Origin: CAYFJO01 sp964343305
GTDB lineage: Bacteria > Planctomycetota > Planctomycetia > Pirellulales > Pirellulaceae
Reading direction: 5' to 3'
Length of the DNA stretch: 18,231 bases
NCBI GenBank assembly: GCA_964343305.1
Contig: CAYFJO010000205.1
Coordinates: 1 to 18,231 of the forward strand
The position numbers and the translations under genes were made by a program. Shown here piece after piece: positions 1 through 8,400 of the stretch. Each line of letters starts with the position of its first letter. Position 1 is the first letter of the stretch. The notes under the pieces are model-generated. The model was not told where the DNA came from. It searched no databases and saw only the letters and a program-made list of their open reading frames with translations.

Positions 1-1592
1 CGTGACGCGCGAATCGTCAGTTCAAACGGTCCGCCTGTTTTGGGTGCCGATGAGGAAAAGTAGATATCGAGCGGTGAAACCGCATCCAAGATCGTCTTGT
101 CCGTGTCGATCAAGTTGCGCTCGCCAATTTGATCAACCGTCCAGCCGGTCAAGTCCATGCTGATGTGGTTGGTGTTCGGCCCGCGTAGACGACATGTGAG
201 CGACGCGTGGAGAGTGACTCGCGTATCATCCACGAGGAACAGGTATTGTGGCTGAATGTTCAACGACTTGCGGCGACGAACGGGCCGCACCTGGAGCGAG
301 CAGGGTTGCGCGTCGTATGCAAAGCGCGCGATGACCTTGACATCTTCAAAACGCAGGTCCTCCGTAACATTCTCTTCGCGACGCACATTCGCGCCCTCGA
401 CAACCTTGAGCGACCAATCGTCGTCAATCGCCAGGTGAAAGAAACCGCTTTGCAAAGGTGCTCCCACCACCTCAAAGCCGGCAATCTCATGTAACGACGT
501 CGCGCCGCCTCTTCGTAGCGACTTCGATGCGGCCAGCGTGATCTGCGGCGCGGTTTTGGCGGCCTGTGCGAGCCGGACGCGAACTAGACGACCTTTGGCC
601 GCCGCGTCTTTGGGCTGCGGGTTTACCTCCGTGACCGTGTATCCCGGTGGGTCGCCGTCTTTTTGCAACACCATGCCGGGCGGCAAACGCACATCGAACG
701 ACTGAATCGATCCAGCGATCGCCGCCACATCTAGCTCCGCCACGCAACGCACTTCATCCTGTCCGGTGAACCGCGCAAAGATGTTCCCGCCGACTTCCAG
801 CGTCGGTGATTTGCCGTCGCCTTTGTTTTCGACATCGCGCCAGCCGAGTTCCACGCTTGCCCCGTTCCACAGGACGGACAGTTCTGTTTCCTTGTTCGAT
901 ACGGTCCTGCTATTTCCCAGTTCGGCATTCTCACTCAACGCGGGCTCGATCACGCGGCCCACCGCATGAGGCACACGCAACCGCAGTTCTTGTGAAGGAG
1001 CAGGCGTCACGTTGAACGACAGCCAATACTTGCCGCCCGCGATCCGCAGCCGTTTGGCGGCCGTCACCTGCAGCACGAATCGCTTGTCCGCCGTGCCACG
1101 AATCCACCAAATGTAACCATCGCCGTCTTCTTCGTATTCGAGGAAACGATCTGTTGAGTCGTTGCTTGGATCGACGCCGCGCAGCACAACGTTGCTGAAT
1201 CGCAACGGCACACGAACCCAGCCGGTGACTTTCGTCGTGACCGTGACCTTGATCTTGAGTGCCGCCGTGTCGCCCGCGGCACTGCCTTCGACTTTGATCG
1301 AATGCAGCGCGTAACGACGCCGTTTTTCAGCCGACTCGTAACCCTTGTAACGAGCGTAGATCTCGTCGAAATCTTCAAAGGGGATATCAAACAGGCCAAC
1401 TAGGTTGCCATCCTTGTCTTCCATGTAAAACGTCTCAAGTTTGGATCGCTCGACGCGCGGAGTTGCCTCGTCCGGCGAATCGTTCGGTGCACGATTGTTC
1501 GGTTGGGGCGCGGGCTGAGCGTAAGACGCTGTCTGCACAGCGCTCATGCAACACGTAGCAAAAAGCAAGAATAAGTGCGGGACTTTTCGCAC
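1..1592 (-). CDS. Secreted beta-rich protein of unknown function, C-terminus outside window
   Basis: The minus strand is open from 1592 to the left edge, giving about 530 residues with no stop. I chose the GTG at 1592 because it begins a clear Sec signal peptide: MRKVPH, a hydrophobic core LFLLFATCCM, and a likely cleavage site after SYA before QPAPQP. A downstream in-frame ATG (MSAVQT, about 44 nt later) would cut the signal peptide in half. A low-complexity Pro/Asn/Asp linker follows, then long stretches of alternating hydrophobic residues typical of beta-sandwich repeats (for example LKIKVTVTTKVTGWVRVPL). No catalytic motif is recognisable. Export suggests a periplasmic, surface or envelope role. 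There is no obvious Shine-Dalgarno site. A TAGAAT -10-like box lies at 1706-1711. The exact start could shift by one base of numbering. Family unknown; reality of the gene is secure because the frame is long and the signal peptide is well formed. Confidence 0.85.
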   Translation of the reverse strand, partial: MRKVPHLFLLFATCCMSAVQTASYAQPAPQPNNRAPNDSPDEATPRVERSKLETFYMEDKDGNLVGLFDIPFEDFDEIYARYKGYESAEKRRRYALHSIKVEGSAAGDTAALKIKVTVTTKVTGWVRVPLRFSNVVLRGVDPSNDSTDRFLEYEEDGDGYIWWIRGTADKRFVLQVTAAKRLRIAGGKYWLSFNVTPAPSQELRLRVPHAVGRVIEPALSENAELGNSRTVSNKETELSVLWNGASVELGWRDVENKGDGKSPTLEVGGNIFARFTGQDEVRCVAELDVAAIAGSIQSFDVRLPPGMVLQKDGDPPGYTVTEVNPQPKDAAAKGRLVRVRLAQAAKTAPQITLAASKSLRRGGATSLHEIAGFEVVGAPLQSGFFHLAIDDDWSLKVVEGANVRREENVTEDLRFEDVKVIARFAYDAQPCSLQVRPVRRRKSLNIQPQYLFLVDDTRVTLHASLTCRLRGPNTNHISMDLTGWTVDQIGERNLIDTDKTILDAVSPLDIYFSSSAPKTGGPFELTIRAS

Positions 1593-1772
1593 GAGAAGAT
1601 TGCATTCAGACAGGGCTTCCTGCGCCGTCTGCTCCGTAGAAGAACAAGAAGAGTACTTTGGGTGTCGCCACCCGATCGTTATTTGACGATTCCTCAACAC
1701 CCTTTATTCTACTCACACTTTTCAAACATAAAAAGCAAAGTACCGGTTGTAACGCGCAATCGCGAACAATCT

Positions 1773-1880
1773 CTTATTTTGGCATGGTTCAAAAAGGGGT
1801 CAGGTACCATTGTGCAAAGCACCCTTCGGGCCGTTCCGGCAATGGTACCTGACCCCTTTTTGAACCATGCCCTTATTTTG
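1773..1880. repeat. 91-bp inverted-repeat element, copy 1, with 9-bp flanking direct repeats
   Basis: Perfect 32-bp arms at 1781-1812 and 1840-1871 (outer end GGCATGGTTC, inner part GGGGTCAGGTACC) enclose a 27-nt loop. The 9-mer CTTATTTTG lies directly on both sides, at 1773-1781 and 1872-1880, like a target-site duplication. The right repeat contains the stop codon of the phosphatase gene. A second copy is at 18017-18107. No coding capacity, so if mobile it must be moved in trans (MITE- or REP-like). Transcribed from the phosphatase side it would form a very stable hairpin that could act as a 3' end or processing site. Plus-strand reading frames across it are by-products of the palindrome. 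The remaining gap 1593-1772 shows only a small hairpin at 1660-1673 and the -10-like box noted for the left gene. Confidence 0.9.
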
Positions 1881-2667
1881 CTTGTGACAAGGTTTCTACC
1901 AGTTCGCGATGCAAAACTTCCGTCGCGGCCGCGGAAAAGGACGCTTTGTTCAATTCAAACGGCGTTCCATCGACTTCGGTAACAAGGCCGCCCGCCTCAC
2001 GAACGATCAGCACACCGGCCGCAACATCCCAAGTTTTGACGGTGGTTGCCCAATAGCCATCCAATCTGCCGGCCGCCAGATAGCACAGATTCAATGCACA
2101 CGATCCAAGACGTCGCAATGCTTGACATTTGTGCAGTACTTCGACGAAATAAGCAACTTCCTGCGCCCCGCGCGGAACATACGGTGGAAAACTGGCAGCG
2201 ACAAGCGATTGGCTTAACTCCCTGCATTCACTCACTTTGATACGCTCACCGTTTAAAAACGCGCCTTGGCCCAATTCTGCGCGGAAACACTCCCCCGACA
2301 CAGGGTCAAAGATCGTGCCCACCTGCAATTGTCCATCTTTTTCTAGCGCCACCGAAACGGAATACATTTGCATCTGGTGGACATAGTTGGTGGTTCCGTC
2401 CAGCGGATCGACGATCCAACGATATCCATCAGAGTCCGGTTTTCGAACGTTCGGATCACTGTCGACCGGATCTTCTTCACCCAGAAAATCGTGATTCGGA
2501 AACGCTTCTTCCAAAATCTGTTGAATTGCCTGCTGTGAAGCCAGATCCGCCTCGGTCACCAAATCGTGCTTACCTTTCTCACGCGGCGAAATCCGTCCCT
2601 GCCATTCCAGCAACACATCGCCACCCGCGCGAGCTGCCTTTTCACAAACATTTAAATAATCAGACAT
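1873..2667 (-). CDS. Inositol monophosphatase family protein (SuhB-like)
   Basis: 264 residues, the usual length of the family. This Mg2+-dependent, lithium-sensitive phosphatase fold hydrolyses inositol-1-phosphate or related sugar/nucleotide phosphates in the cytoplasm. All metal-site motifs are visible: DLVTEAD (35-41), GEED (63-66), WIVDPLDGTTN (84-94, metal-binding Asp87 and Asp90), and WDVAAG (213-218, Asp214) followed by REAGG. The ATG at 2667 is supported by a TATAAT box 41-46 nt upstream. Motifs do not separate true inositol phosphatase from histidinol-phosphate or 3'-phosphoadenosine phosphatase members, so the substrate is open. Downstream (minus direction) the 91-bp inverted repeat begins at the stop codon. 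The upstream neighbour, an SGNH-like membrane protein, is 81 bp away and has its own promoter candidate. Confidence 0.95.
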   Translation of the reverse strand: MSDYLNVCEKAARAGGDVLLEWQGRISPREKGKHDLVTEADLASQQAIQQILEEAFPNHDFLGEEDPVDSDPNVRKPDSDGYRWIVDPLDGTTNYVHQMQMYSVSVALEKDGQLQVGTIFDPVSGECFRAELGQGAFLNGERIKVSECRELSQSLVAASFPPYVPRGAQEVAYFVEVLHKCQALRRLGSCALNLCYLAAGRLDGYWATTVKTWDVAAGVLIVREAGGLVTEVDGTPFELNKASFSAAATEVLHRELVETLSQAK

Positions 2668-2707
2668 GATGTTGTTCTCAAAGCGGAATCATGGATAGCC
2701 AAGCGAG

Positions 2708-2735
2708 ATTATAGACGTCCTGTCGTTGATTGAAA
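2708..2735 (-). promoter_or_regulatory. Promoter candidate for the phosphatase gene
   Basis: On the minus strand a perfect TATAAT lies at 2708-2713, with a weak -35 (TTTCAA, 2730-2735, 3 of 6) at 16-nt spacing. Initiation near 2701 would give a leader of about 34 nt to the ATG at 2667. Confidence 0.55.
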
Positions 2736-2748
2736 GCTTAGCGTGGCG

Positions 2749-4053
2749 TCATTCGGTTTCCTGACAAGTGTGCCGAAGAATTGTTTCCGCCATCGCCCCT
2801 GCCAAAATTTCATTGCCCTTGGGATGCAGGTGGACCCAAGTCACCAAATAATTTCGATCGTTGTCCAGCAAGCTAATTCCGTCGATCAGTGGCATTTCTT
2901 GAGCCTGAACCCACGTCTTCAAGTCCCGCTGCATGTGCTGGTGTACTAGCAAGCAAGCTTCAAAATAGTTAATCGCGTCACCCCACTCCAGGCGAGCCCG
3001 AATGCCGTCAACTTCGTCTTGAAGAGTAACTCCCTTGATACGCTGTCGTTGTTCGGGAGTGCTGCCAAACCACGACATCGAAGTTCCCTGCTGCGTGGTG
3101 GGCAAAAAAAGAATGCCCCGCTTGTGGCACTCCTCGGCGATGTATCGAACGTTGCCGAGAAAGTGAGCACTCCTTGCTCGCGAGATTTTGTCGATCTCGG
3201 CAATGGTATATTGATCATCATCCTGAGCGCGCTGCTCCAAAAGAAAAAGCACAAATCGCACGCTCATTAAGTAATCACCGATTTGAGATGTGACACTGGG
3301 CTGATCCGTCTTTACCGATTCGTTCAATCGCCCATCCCAAGGACGAACCATGGCAATATCGTGTGTCGAACGTGCGTCGATGATGGTTTCATTTCGACCT
3401 TCGTAAAACGTGACGATGTCTGGTTTCAGCGGCAGCGCTTCCAAGGCAAATATGGCTGCAATGTTGTCACTCTTCGAGTGCGGGATGGCTAGATTGATGA
3501 CTTCGTAAGTATGTTGATCACACTTCTCATTTAGCATCTGCTCCAGTTGATACGGGTAAGTCTGGTGGTCACGGTTGTAGAATCCAAACGTTGACGATGC
3601 ACCGAGTGTGACAACACGGATGACTCCCTCTCGTTTCTCTTTGGAGAATTCTTTGCCTCGAAATCCCGTGCTGTTAATGCCAACGACAAACTTTTCACCC
3701 GTATCGACGTCGACATGATATTTGGTTTCATTCGGATGGTATTTGCTGTACCACTTTGAATGATTCTCGTGATAATCAACCACTTCGTTATTCGCGTCGT
3801 AACGGGCCTTCCACTGCTTTCCAACATCCTCTTGATAATCCAGATCGACGGACAATTGGCGGCGGAATCCAGGAGTTCCATACAACATCATCCGGGGTCC
3901 GAGCTTCACAGCAAAGAAAATTCGGATCGTGAGTTCAGAGAGAACAAGCGTTACAACGACCAAATAGATCGCGAACCACAACCGACGCCAGGGCGACTTC
4001 GTACGAGGTTTTTTGTCCGATTTTGTTGACGTAGTTTTTGACTTGGATTCCAT
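2749..4053 (-). CDS. Membrane-anchored SGNH/GDSL-hydrolase-like protein
   Basis: 434 residues from the ATG at 4053. A longer frame begins at a TTG at 4164, but that TTG is the first base of a good -35 box, so it is almost certainly not translated. The N-terminus is basic (KSKTTSTKSDKKPRTKSPWRR), then comes one transmembrane helix at about 26-47 (WFAIYLVVVTLVLSELTI), so the rest is probably outside the cytoplasm. SGNH-type blocks: RVVTLGASSTFGF with Ser153 in the nucleophile position, INLAIPHSKSDN as the second block, FYEGRNE (Gly219, Asn221) as the GxN block, and HLHPKGNEI near the C-terminus with His410 as the catalytic His candidate. Members are esterases, lipases or O-acyl-modifying enzymes of polysaccharides; the substrate cannot be read from sequence. 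It lies upstream of the phosphatase gene with an 81-bp gap. Confidence 0.85.
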   Translation of the reverse strand: MESKSKTTSTKSDKKPRTKSPWRRLWFAIYLVVVTLVLSELTIRIFFAVKLGPRMMLYGTPGFRRQLSVDLDYQEDVGKQWKARYDANNEVVDYHENHSKWYSKYHPNETKYHVDVDTGEKFVVGINSTGFRGKEFSKEKREGVIRVVTLGASSTFGFYNRDHQTYPYQLEQMLNEKCDQHTYEVINLAIPHSKSDNIAAIFALEALPLKPDIVTFYEGRNETIIDARSTHDIAMVRPWDGRLNESVKTDQPSVTSQIGDYLMSVRFVLFLLEQRAQDDDQYTIAEIDKISRARSAHFLGNVRYIAEECHKRGILFLPTTQQGTSMSWFGSTPEQRQRIKGVTLQDEVDGIRARLEWGDAINYFEACLLVHQHMQRDLKTWVQAQEMPLIDGISLLDNDRNYLVTWVHLHPKGNEILAGAMAETILRHTCQETE

Positions 4054-4135
4054 ACGCCCAACAGCACGGATGACAAGAATTGGTTGGAAGTTTCGAGATT
4101 CTTCGAGTTCCGTCTTTCCAAAGAAGTGATTATTC

Positions 4136-4164
4136 AATCTAGTGAATCGGTTGGTCTCGGTCAA
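4136..4164 (-). promoter_or_regulatory. Promoter candidate for the SGNH-like gene
   Basis: Minus strand: TTGACC (4159-4164, 5 of 6 to the -35 consensus), 17-nt spacer, TAGATT (4136-4141, 4 of 6). Initiation near 4129 gives a leader of about 75 nt to the ATG at 4053 and rules out the upstream TTG as a start. Confidence 0.55.
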
Positions 4165-4479
4165 ATGATGCGGGTGAGGGAAAGTGTCCTAGTTCTGGCT
4201 GTCGACTTCCGAAGTTTTCCGAAACTTCGGAAATCTGGTTCGGGCCAGGGTAGAGGACGTGGCGGGTTGGAAGTTTACCGAAGCTGAATTTGTGAGACTT
4301 CAAAGAAGCGGCAAAACCCAAGTCTAACGACTCCGGCTACGGCTCCCCGCCGCTCGCCTAAGTGAACAAATGTGCTTGGTTGTGCGTTTGGTGACGATTC
4401 ATCCAAAAGACGCACTTGGCACGGGGAATTCCCTGCTTCTGATGGGTACGGGATTGCACACAAATCTGTTGGAAAAGTG
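4165..4479. other. Non-coding stretch with one perfect 11-bp hairpin
   Basis: No credible gene on either strand. The clearest element is a perfect inverted repeat at 4207-4232 (arm TTCCGAAGTTT, 4-nt loop), without a T-tract on the plus side, so it is not an evident terminator. It sits upstream of the SGNH-gene promoter and could be an operator or a degenerate repeat. A GC-rich patch at 4327-4362 (GACTCCGGCTACGGCTCC and following bases) may be a decayed dispersed repeat. Nothing else was recognised. Confidence 0.5.
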
Positions 4480-4507
4480 TAGACATTGGTCGGGAACTTG
4501 TTATGAT
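4480..4507 (+). promoter_or_regulatory. Near-consensus sigma-70-type promoter for the structured RNA
   Basis: TAGACA (4480-4485, 5 of 6), 16-nt spacer, TATGAT (4502-4507, 5 of 6). It is one of the best promoter matches in the window. Initiation is predicted near 4514. Confidence 0.65.
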
Positions 4508-4513
4508 CATAAG

Positions 4514-4671
4514 TGAAAAGAGTGCGGAAGAGGTCATTTCCCCAATGGAGCGTCCCACAAATTCCCCTAGCCTAATTCTCTTTTATATTTAGGTTCTGCC
4601 CTCGGGCGTTCAATTTGGCCTCTTCTCTGTTCCGGCCCCGCCGCGTCGCCTAGCGAACGGCGGGGTTTTTT
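4514..4671 (+). ncRNA. Structured small RNA, 6S-like candidate
   Basis: A transcript of about 155 nt is framed by a strong promoter and an intrinsic terminator, with no reading frame inside. A 10-bp closing stem pairs 4527-4536 (GAAGAGGTCA) with 4616-4625 (TGGCCTCTTC, one G-U). Inside is a large open bubble, then a hairpin 4569-4575/4589-4595. The 3' side of the bubble carries a small hairpin TGCCCTCGGGCG (4597-4608), the 5' side a C-rich TTCCCCTAGCC (4562-4572). This layout, and the short resemblance to the TCCCCTGAGCC and GCCTGCGGC segments recalled from E. coli 6S RNA, suggest the RNA-polymerase-binding 6S RNA. The terminal arm is much shorter than in known 6S RNAs, so the family call is tentative. 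The alternative is a leader/attenuator of the gene at 4686. Confidence 0.5.
4636..4671 (+). terminator. Intrinsic terminator after the structured RNA
   Basis: Arms CCCCGCCG (4636-4643) and CGGCGGGG (4658-4665) pair perfectly, an inner TCGC/GCGA stem extends the hairpin, and six T follow. Plus-strand polarity is clear. It ends only 15 nt before the ATG of the next gene, so that gene is either attenuated or has an unseen start. Confidence 0.9.
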
Positions 4672-4685
4672 GTTTTGCTTTTGTT

Positions 4686-5402
4686 ATGTGGAAGTTAAAC
4701 AACTCAGTCGGAACGCTACGTCACGAGTTCTATGCGGCAACGGTCGATCTCCGGCGACCGGATTTCGGCATTCATGCACTCGAAATTCACGACTCCAAAT
4801 TACCGGAAGCCAAGTTACTAGCAATCGATCTACAAGATTCGTCCCCACCAGCGATCGATGAGGCTTACGTTCGCGGCGATGATCTTGTGGCAACCTACGA
4901 GCAAACCGAACCACGAAGTTTTTGCCCGCAAGTGAATTGGCGGGTGCTGGCGGAAGAACAGTCGCGTTTCGGATTCGAGCTGCTATTCTCAGCGCAAACA
5001 TCTTTGCTCGCCAGCGATCCTTTGGTGAATCTCCGATCGCACTTGCTGGCCGAGTCGGCATGCGTGTTTGCTGGACCATCAGCGGATATTCAGAAGATCG
5101 ATGCTGGCGCGCTGTTGACGTTTTCCAATCCAGATCGCGTGTCCGCGGTTCTCGTTCGGCTGGCGAACGTGGCATGGTCCTATGTCGAACTATTGAACGA
5201 TTCCGATTTTCATCAACTCGAAATCTCGCGGGCGGACTCCGTCGCGCAACTCTCGTATCGTCTTTTTCCAGAGCGACTAGAAAAGGGAGTGATTCGCCGC
5301 GCACGCGCGCGGGGGTTGTTTGTTCCGCGCGACGGTGACGAACAAGCGGCTCGAGAATGTGTCCAGCAGTTGGCGGACGCTGATCCGCCGCTCACAACTT
5401 GA
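4686..5402 (+). CDS. Hypothetical protein, 238 residues
   Basis: Not recognised. It is the only plus-strand gene in the window. The translation has normal amino-acid composition, no signal peptide, no membrane helix and no metal or nucleotide motif, and looks like a soluble cytoplasmic mixed alpha/beta protein (for example YYRLFP-like C-terminal helix region AQLSYRLFPERLEKGVIRRA, then RARARGLFVPRDGDEQAA). The C-terminal basic patch RRARARG could bind nucleic acid, but that is speculation. The start ATG at 4686 has no Shine-Dalgarno site and lies immediately behind an intrinsic terminator, which implies readthrough or attenuation from the promoter at 4480 unless a hidden promoter exists. It is convergent with the helicase gene, whose end is 78 bp away. 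A minus-strand frame over most of the gene (4684-5304) is a shadow rich in Arg. Confidence 0.75.
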   Translation: MWKLNNSVGTLRHEFYAATVDLRRPDFGIHALEIHDSKLPEAKLLAIDLQDSSPPAIDEAYVRGDDLVATYEQTEPRSFCPQVNWRVLAEEQSRFGFELLFSAQTSLLASDPLVNLRSHLLAESACVFAGPSADIQKIDAGALLTFSNPDRVSAVLVRLANVAWSYVELLNDSDFHQLEISRADSVAQLSYRLFPERLEKGVIRRARARGLFVPRDGDEQAARECVQQLADADPPLTT

Positions 5403-5421
5403 TACGGGATTTCTTGCGAAG

Positions 5422-5438
5422 CACTGGCAGAGCCAGTG
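5422..5438. repeat. Small REP-like hairpin between convergent genes
   Basis: CACTGGC-AGA-GCCAGTG is a perfect 7-bp stem with a 3-nt loop, in the 78-bp space between two convergent genes. The wider motif GCACTGGCAGAGCCAGTGGC is, to my recollection, a dispersed repeat in planctomycete genomes; I cannot verify this here. There is no T-tract, but a hairpin in this position could still help separate the two transcripts. Confidence 0.55.
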
Positions 5439-5480
5439 GCACACCAACTTTCTACTTTGACAAAGCACTAGCCATCATAC

Positions 5481-8400
5481 TCAATCTTGCTCGTCGGATG
5501 GCTCGTCAGTCACCGGCACATCCCATTCTTCCTCTTCCTCACCCGTCTCAATCAAATTGCTCAACCGCTCCAACACGCCCGTCGCGTCCTCAAGCCAATC
5601 CTTGGTCAGAACCGTGGCAACGTTCCAACCAAAACTACGCAACAATTTCGGTCGCATGACATCACGTTCGAGCAAGTCGGATTGTTGATAATATTCCTCG
5701 TTGTCCGGCAGAATCCCAAGACAATAGGCGCCTTCTCCCTTGCGACGAACCGCCAGATCGCAACGAAAATGTGACTGGCCAACGTGGCGATCAACTTGGA
5801 ATCCAAGTTTGTTCAAAGCGGAAGAGATTTGCAGAGCCAGGTCACTCGAACGCTTGGAATTGCTCTCTTGTTCGTCCCCCCGCCACGGCGACAGGCTGTA
5901 AAGCACACGCTGCGACACATCGTCGTCGCCGGTCGAGACGGCTTCGGCGTAGCGCAGGTAGTTTTTCAAACAATTCGCGCCGTCGTTGTAGTCGTTCGTA
6001 ATGTCGGTCGGACGAATCGAGCTGACGACCACCATGTGGTGCTTCGAACGCGAGAACGCCACATTCAGTCGTTTCTCGCCGCCGCTTTTGTTGATCGGGC
6101 CGAAGTTCATCAGCATCTTGCCGGTCGGACCAGGGCCGTAGCAGATACTCATGATGATCACGTCGCGCTCGTCGCCTTGGATGTTTTCCAAGTTTTTGAC
6201 CAAGAGACCGACGAACTGCCCATCATCCTCGCGCTCCAGTTCGGCGTCGAGCAAATCACGGAACTCGGCGTCTTCTTGAGCGAGCCGATGGAGTGCTCCT
6301 TCGATTTCATCTTGTTGAGCTTCGGAAAACGCGACGATGCCGATCGTTACACCCGACTGCTTTGCGAGCAAACGACGAACCATCTGAGCGATGTAATCTG
6401 CCTCGGCACGGTTGCGACGCTTTTCGTAGACACCGTGCTCCATGAAATGGAAACTGATCGGCCGCCGCAACAATTCGTCGGCATTTGCGGCACCGTCTTC
6501 CGCGGCCTGTGCTTCGAGCGGATTTCGTTCGGCGACGGAAAAACTCTCTTCGGGCACGGTCAACAGCCGCCCGTCGTAAAACGCCCAGTTCGAAAAACTG
6601 ATCAACGACTCGCTACGGCTACGATAGTGCCAGCCCAGCATCGTCGACTGCAAATTCTTCGCCGCGTGGTTCAGGAAACTGTTGCTCTCCAAATCGTACT
6701 GCACCAACTCGCCGTCTTCCTCGACCATCAACTCCTCTTCCTCGCTGCGACGCGCGGAAAAGAAATCGGTCGGCGGCAATTGCATCTCGTCGCCCACCAC
6801 GATCGCCTGCGTCGCGCGGAACAACGACGGCACGGACTCTTCGAGCGTAATCTGGCTCGCCTCATCAAAAATCACCACATCGACGTGATCCGTGTCCAGC
6901 GGCAACGTGTCCGAAACACTCAGCGGGCTCATCAACCAGACAGGCTTCAAATCCTTGACCACCTCGCCCGACTCGTCGGCCACCAGATCGCGGATCGACT
7001 TGTACCGCATCTGCTTGCCGAACTCGTGCTCCAACTCGCGACGCCCACGGTTATATCGCTTTTTGAATTTCTTTTGCTCGGCAGTCAGTTGTGACGCAGG
7101 CAGCCCGCATGTGTGGATATGTTCCCAAAACCGCCGTTTCACTCGCTCGCGAATTTCCACCGCATTCGTCTCGAGCCAACGATCATACAACTGTTCGAGC
7201 TGCCGCACGTGCCGGTTTCGCGAAAGGCTGCTGAAGCGAGCCAGCGAACGATCGACGCGATAAACTTCTTCCAAACTGTGCGCTGCAACGGCGGCTTCGA
7301 TCTGCGTCGGAGTCAGCGGCAACGTGCGAATCGCCGTGCTGACCCGTTGATCCACGCCCATCAACTCCGACAAACAGTGCAAGTAATCCGGCAACTCTTC
7401 GATGGAACGCGTGACGGCTTCCAAGTCGCGACGCAGATCTTCGAGCGAATAGTCACCCAAGTCCGCAATCTTATGCAACTCGTTAGCCATCAATCTCAAC
7501 GGCTTTCCCGTACCAAGAATCGATTTGGCAGTCGCATCTACTGTGGGACGGACATTCTTATCCGTCGATTGCGTGCCGACGGACAGGAAGGTCCGTCCCA
7601 CGAGTTCGTGTTGCACATCGGCCAGCCAATCAGGCAACTCCGCCGTTCGCTCGCGCAATTCACGTACCGTCTCAGCAATTTCCTCGACATCCGCGTCGAT
7701 CTTGAATTCTTCGGCGACATCACGTTTTGCGTCGTTTAATTCACTCTGAAGTTGATACTCTTTTTCGAGCGCATTCAAAACCTGCGACCAAGTTGGCTTA
7801 ATCACATGCGACTTGAAATTGTAACAGCGTTCCAAGACTCCGCGCAATCGCCACCACGACGGCCGAAGCCACGGCAGAAAGCCCGCCTCGAACGTCTTCG
7901 CTTGTTCCATCGCGATCGGCAATTCTTCGGGCGGCAATTTTTCTTTCCACGCGGAATTCTTTTGCGCCGCTCCGTCGACGGCCGACCGTCGTTTTCGCAA
8001 CTTGCGAACTTCTTTGTCAAACTCCGCCGTCTTTTCGTCCTCGGCATCAACCAGCGACATTTGACCGATCTTGGCAAGCGGCACGATTCGCTCGACGTAG
8101 TCGATCAACTGACGAAGTTGCGACGTCGTCCGCCACGCCGCGCGATCGACACTCGACTCCTCAAGACAAGCTTCGATTTCGTCGAGCAATGACAGCACTC
8201 TCTCAACGACCCCCGTGACCAACTCCAGCGGCCGATCGGTTCCCGCCAATCGCGGCGATAGAACGTGCAGCGGATGTTTGGCCAAGACCGAGTCACGTTG
8301 GATCTCGCGCAGCGTGTCGGTGTAACTGACGATCGTGTCGCGATGAGCGTTCCAACTGGCAAAGTCGGGCAGGCGTTCTTTTTCGATTGGGGAAAGTTCC

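Noticed and set aside
1575..1982. 135-residue plus-strand frame over the inverted repeat
   Set aside because: Runs from the left gene's start, through a palindromic element, into the antisense of the phosphatase; no family features.
4054..4164. 37-residue N-terminal extension of the SGNH-like protein from a TTG
   Set aside because: The TTG is part of a -35 box and the extension hides a normal basic N-terminus before the membrane helix.
4684..5304. 206-residue minus-strand frame opposite the plus-strand gene
   Set aside because: Arg/Pro-rich shadow; it ends inside the terminator side of the plus gene and has no start signal. The plus frame has the more normal composition.
5784..7094. 436-residue plus-strand frame
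   Set aside because: Antisense to the helicase motifs; His/Arg/Val-rich composition of a shadow frame in a GC-rich gene.
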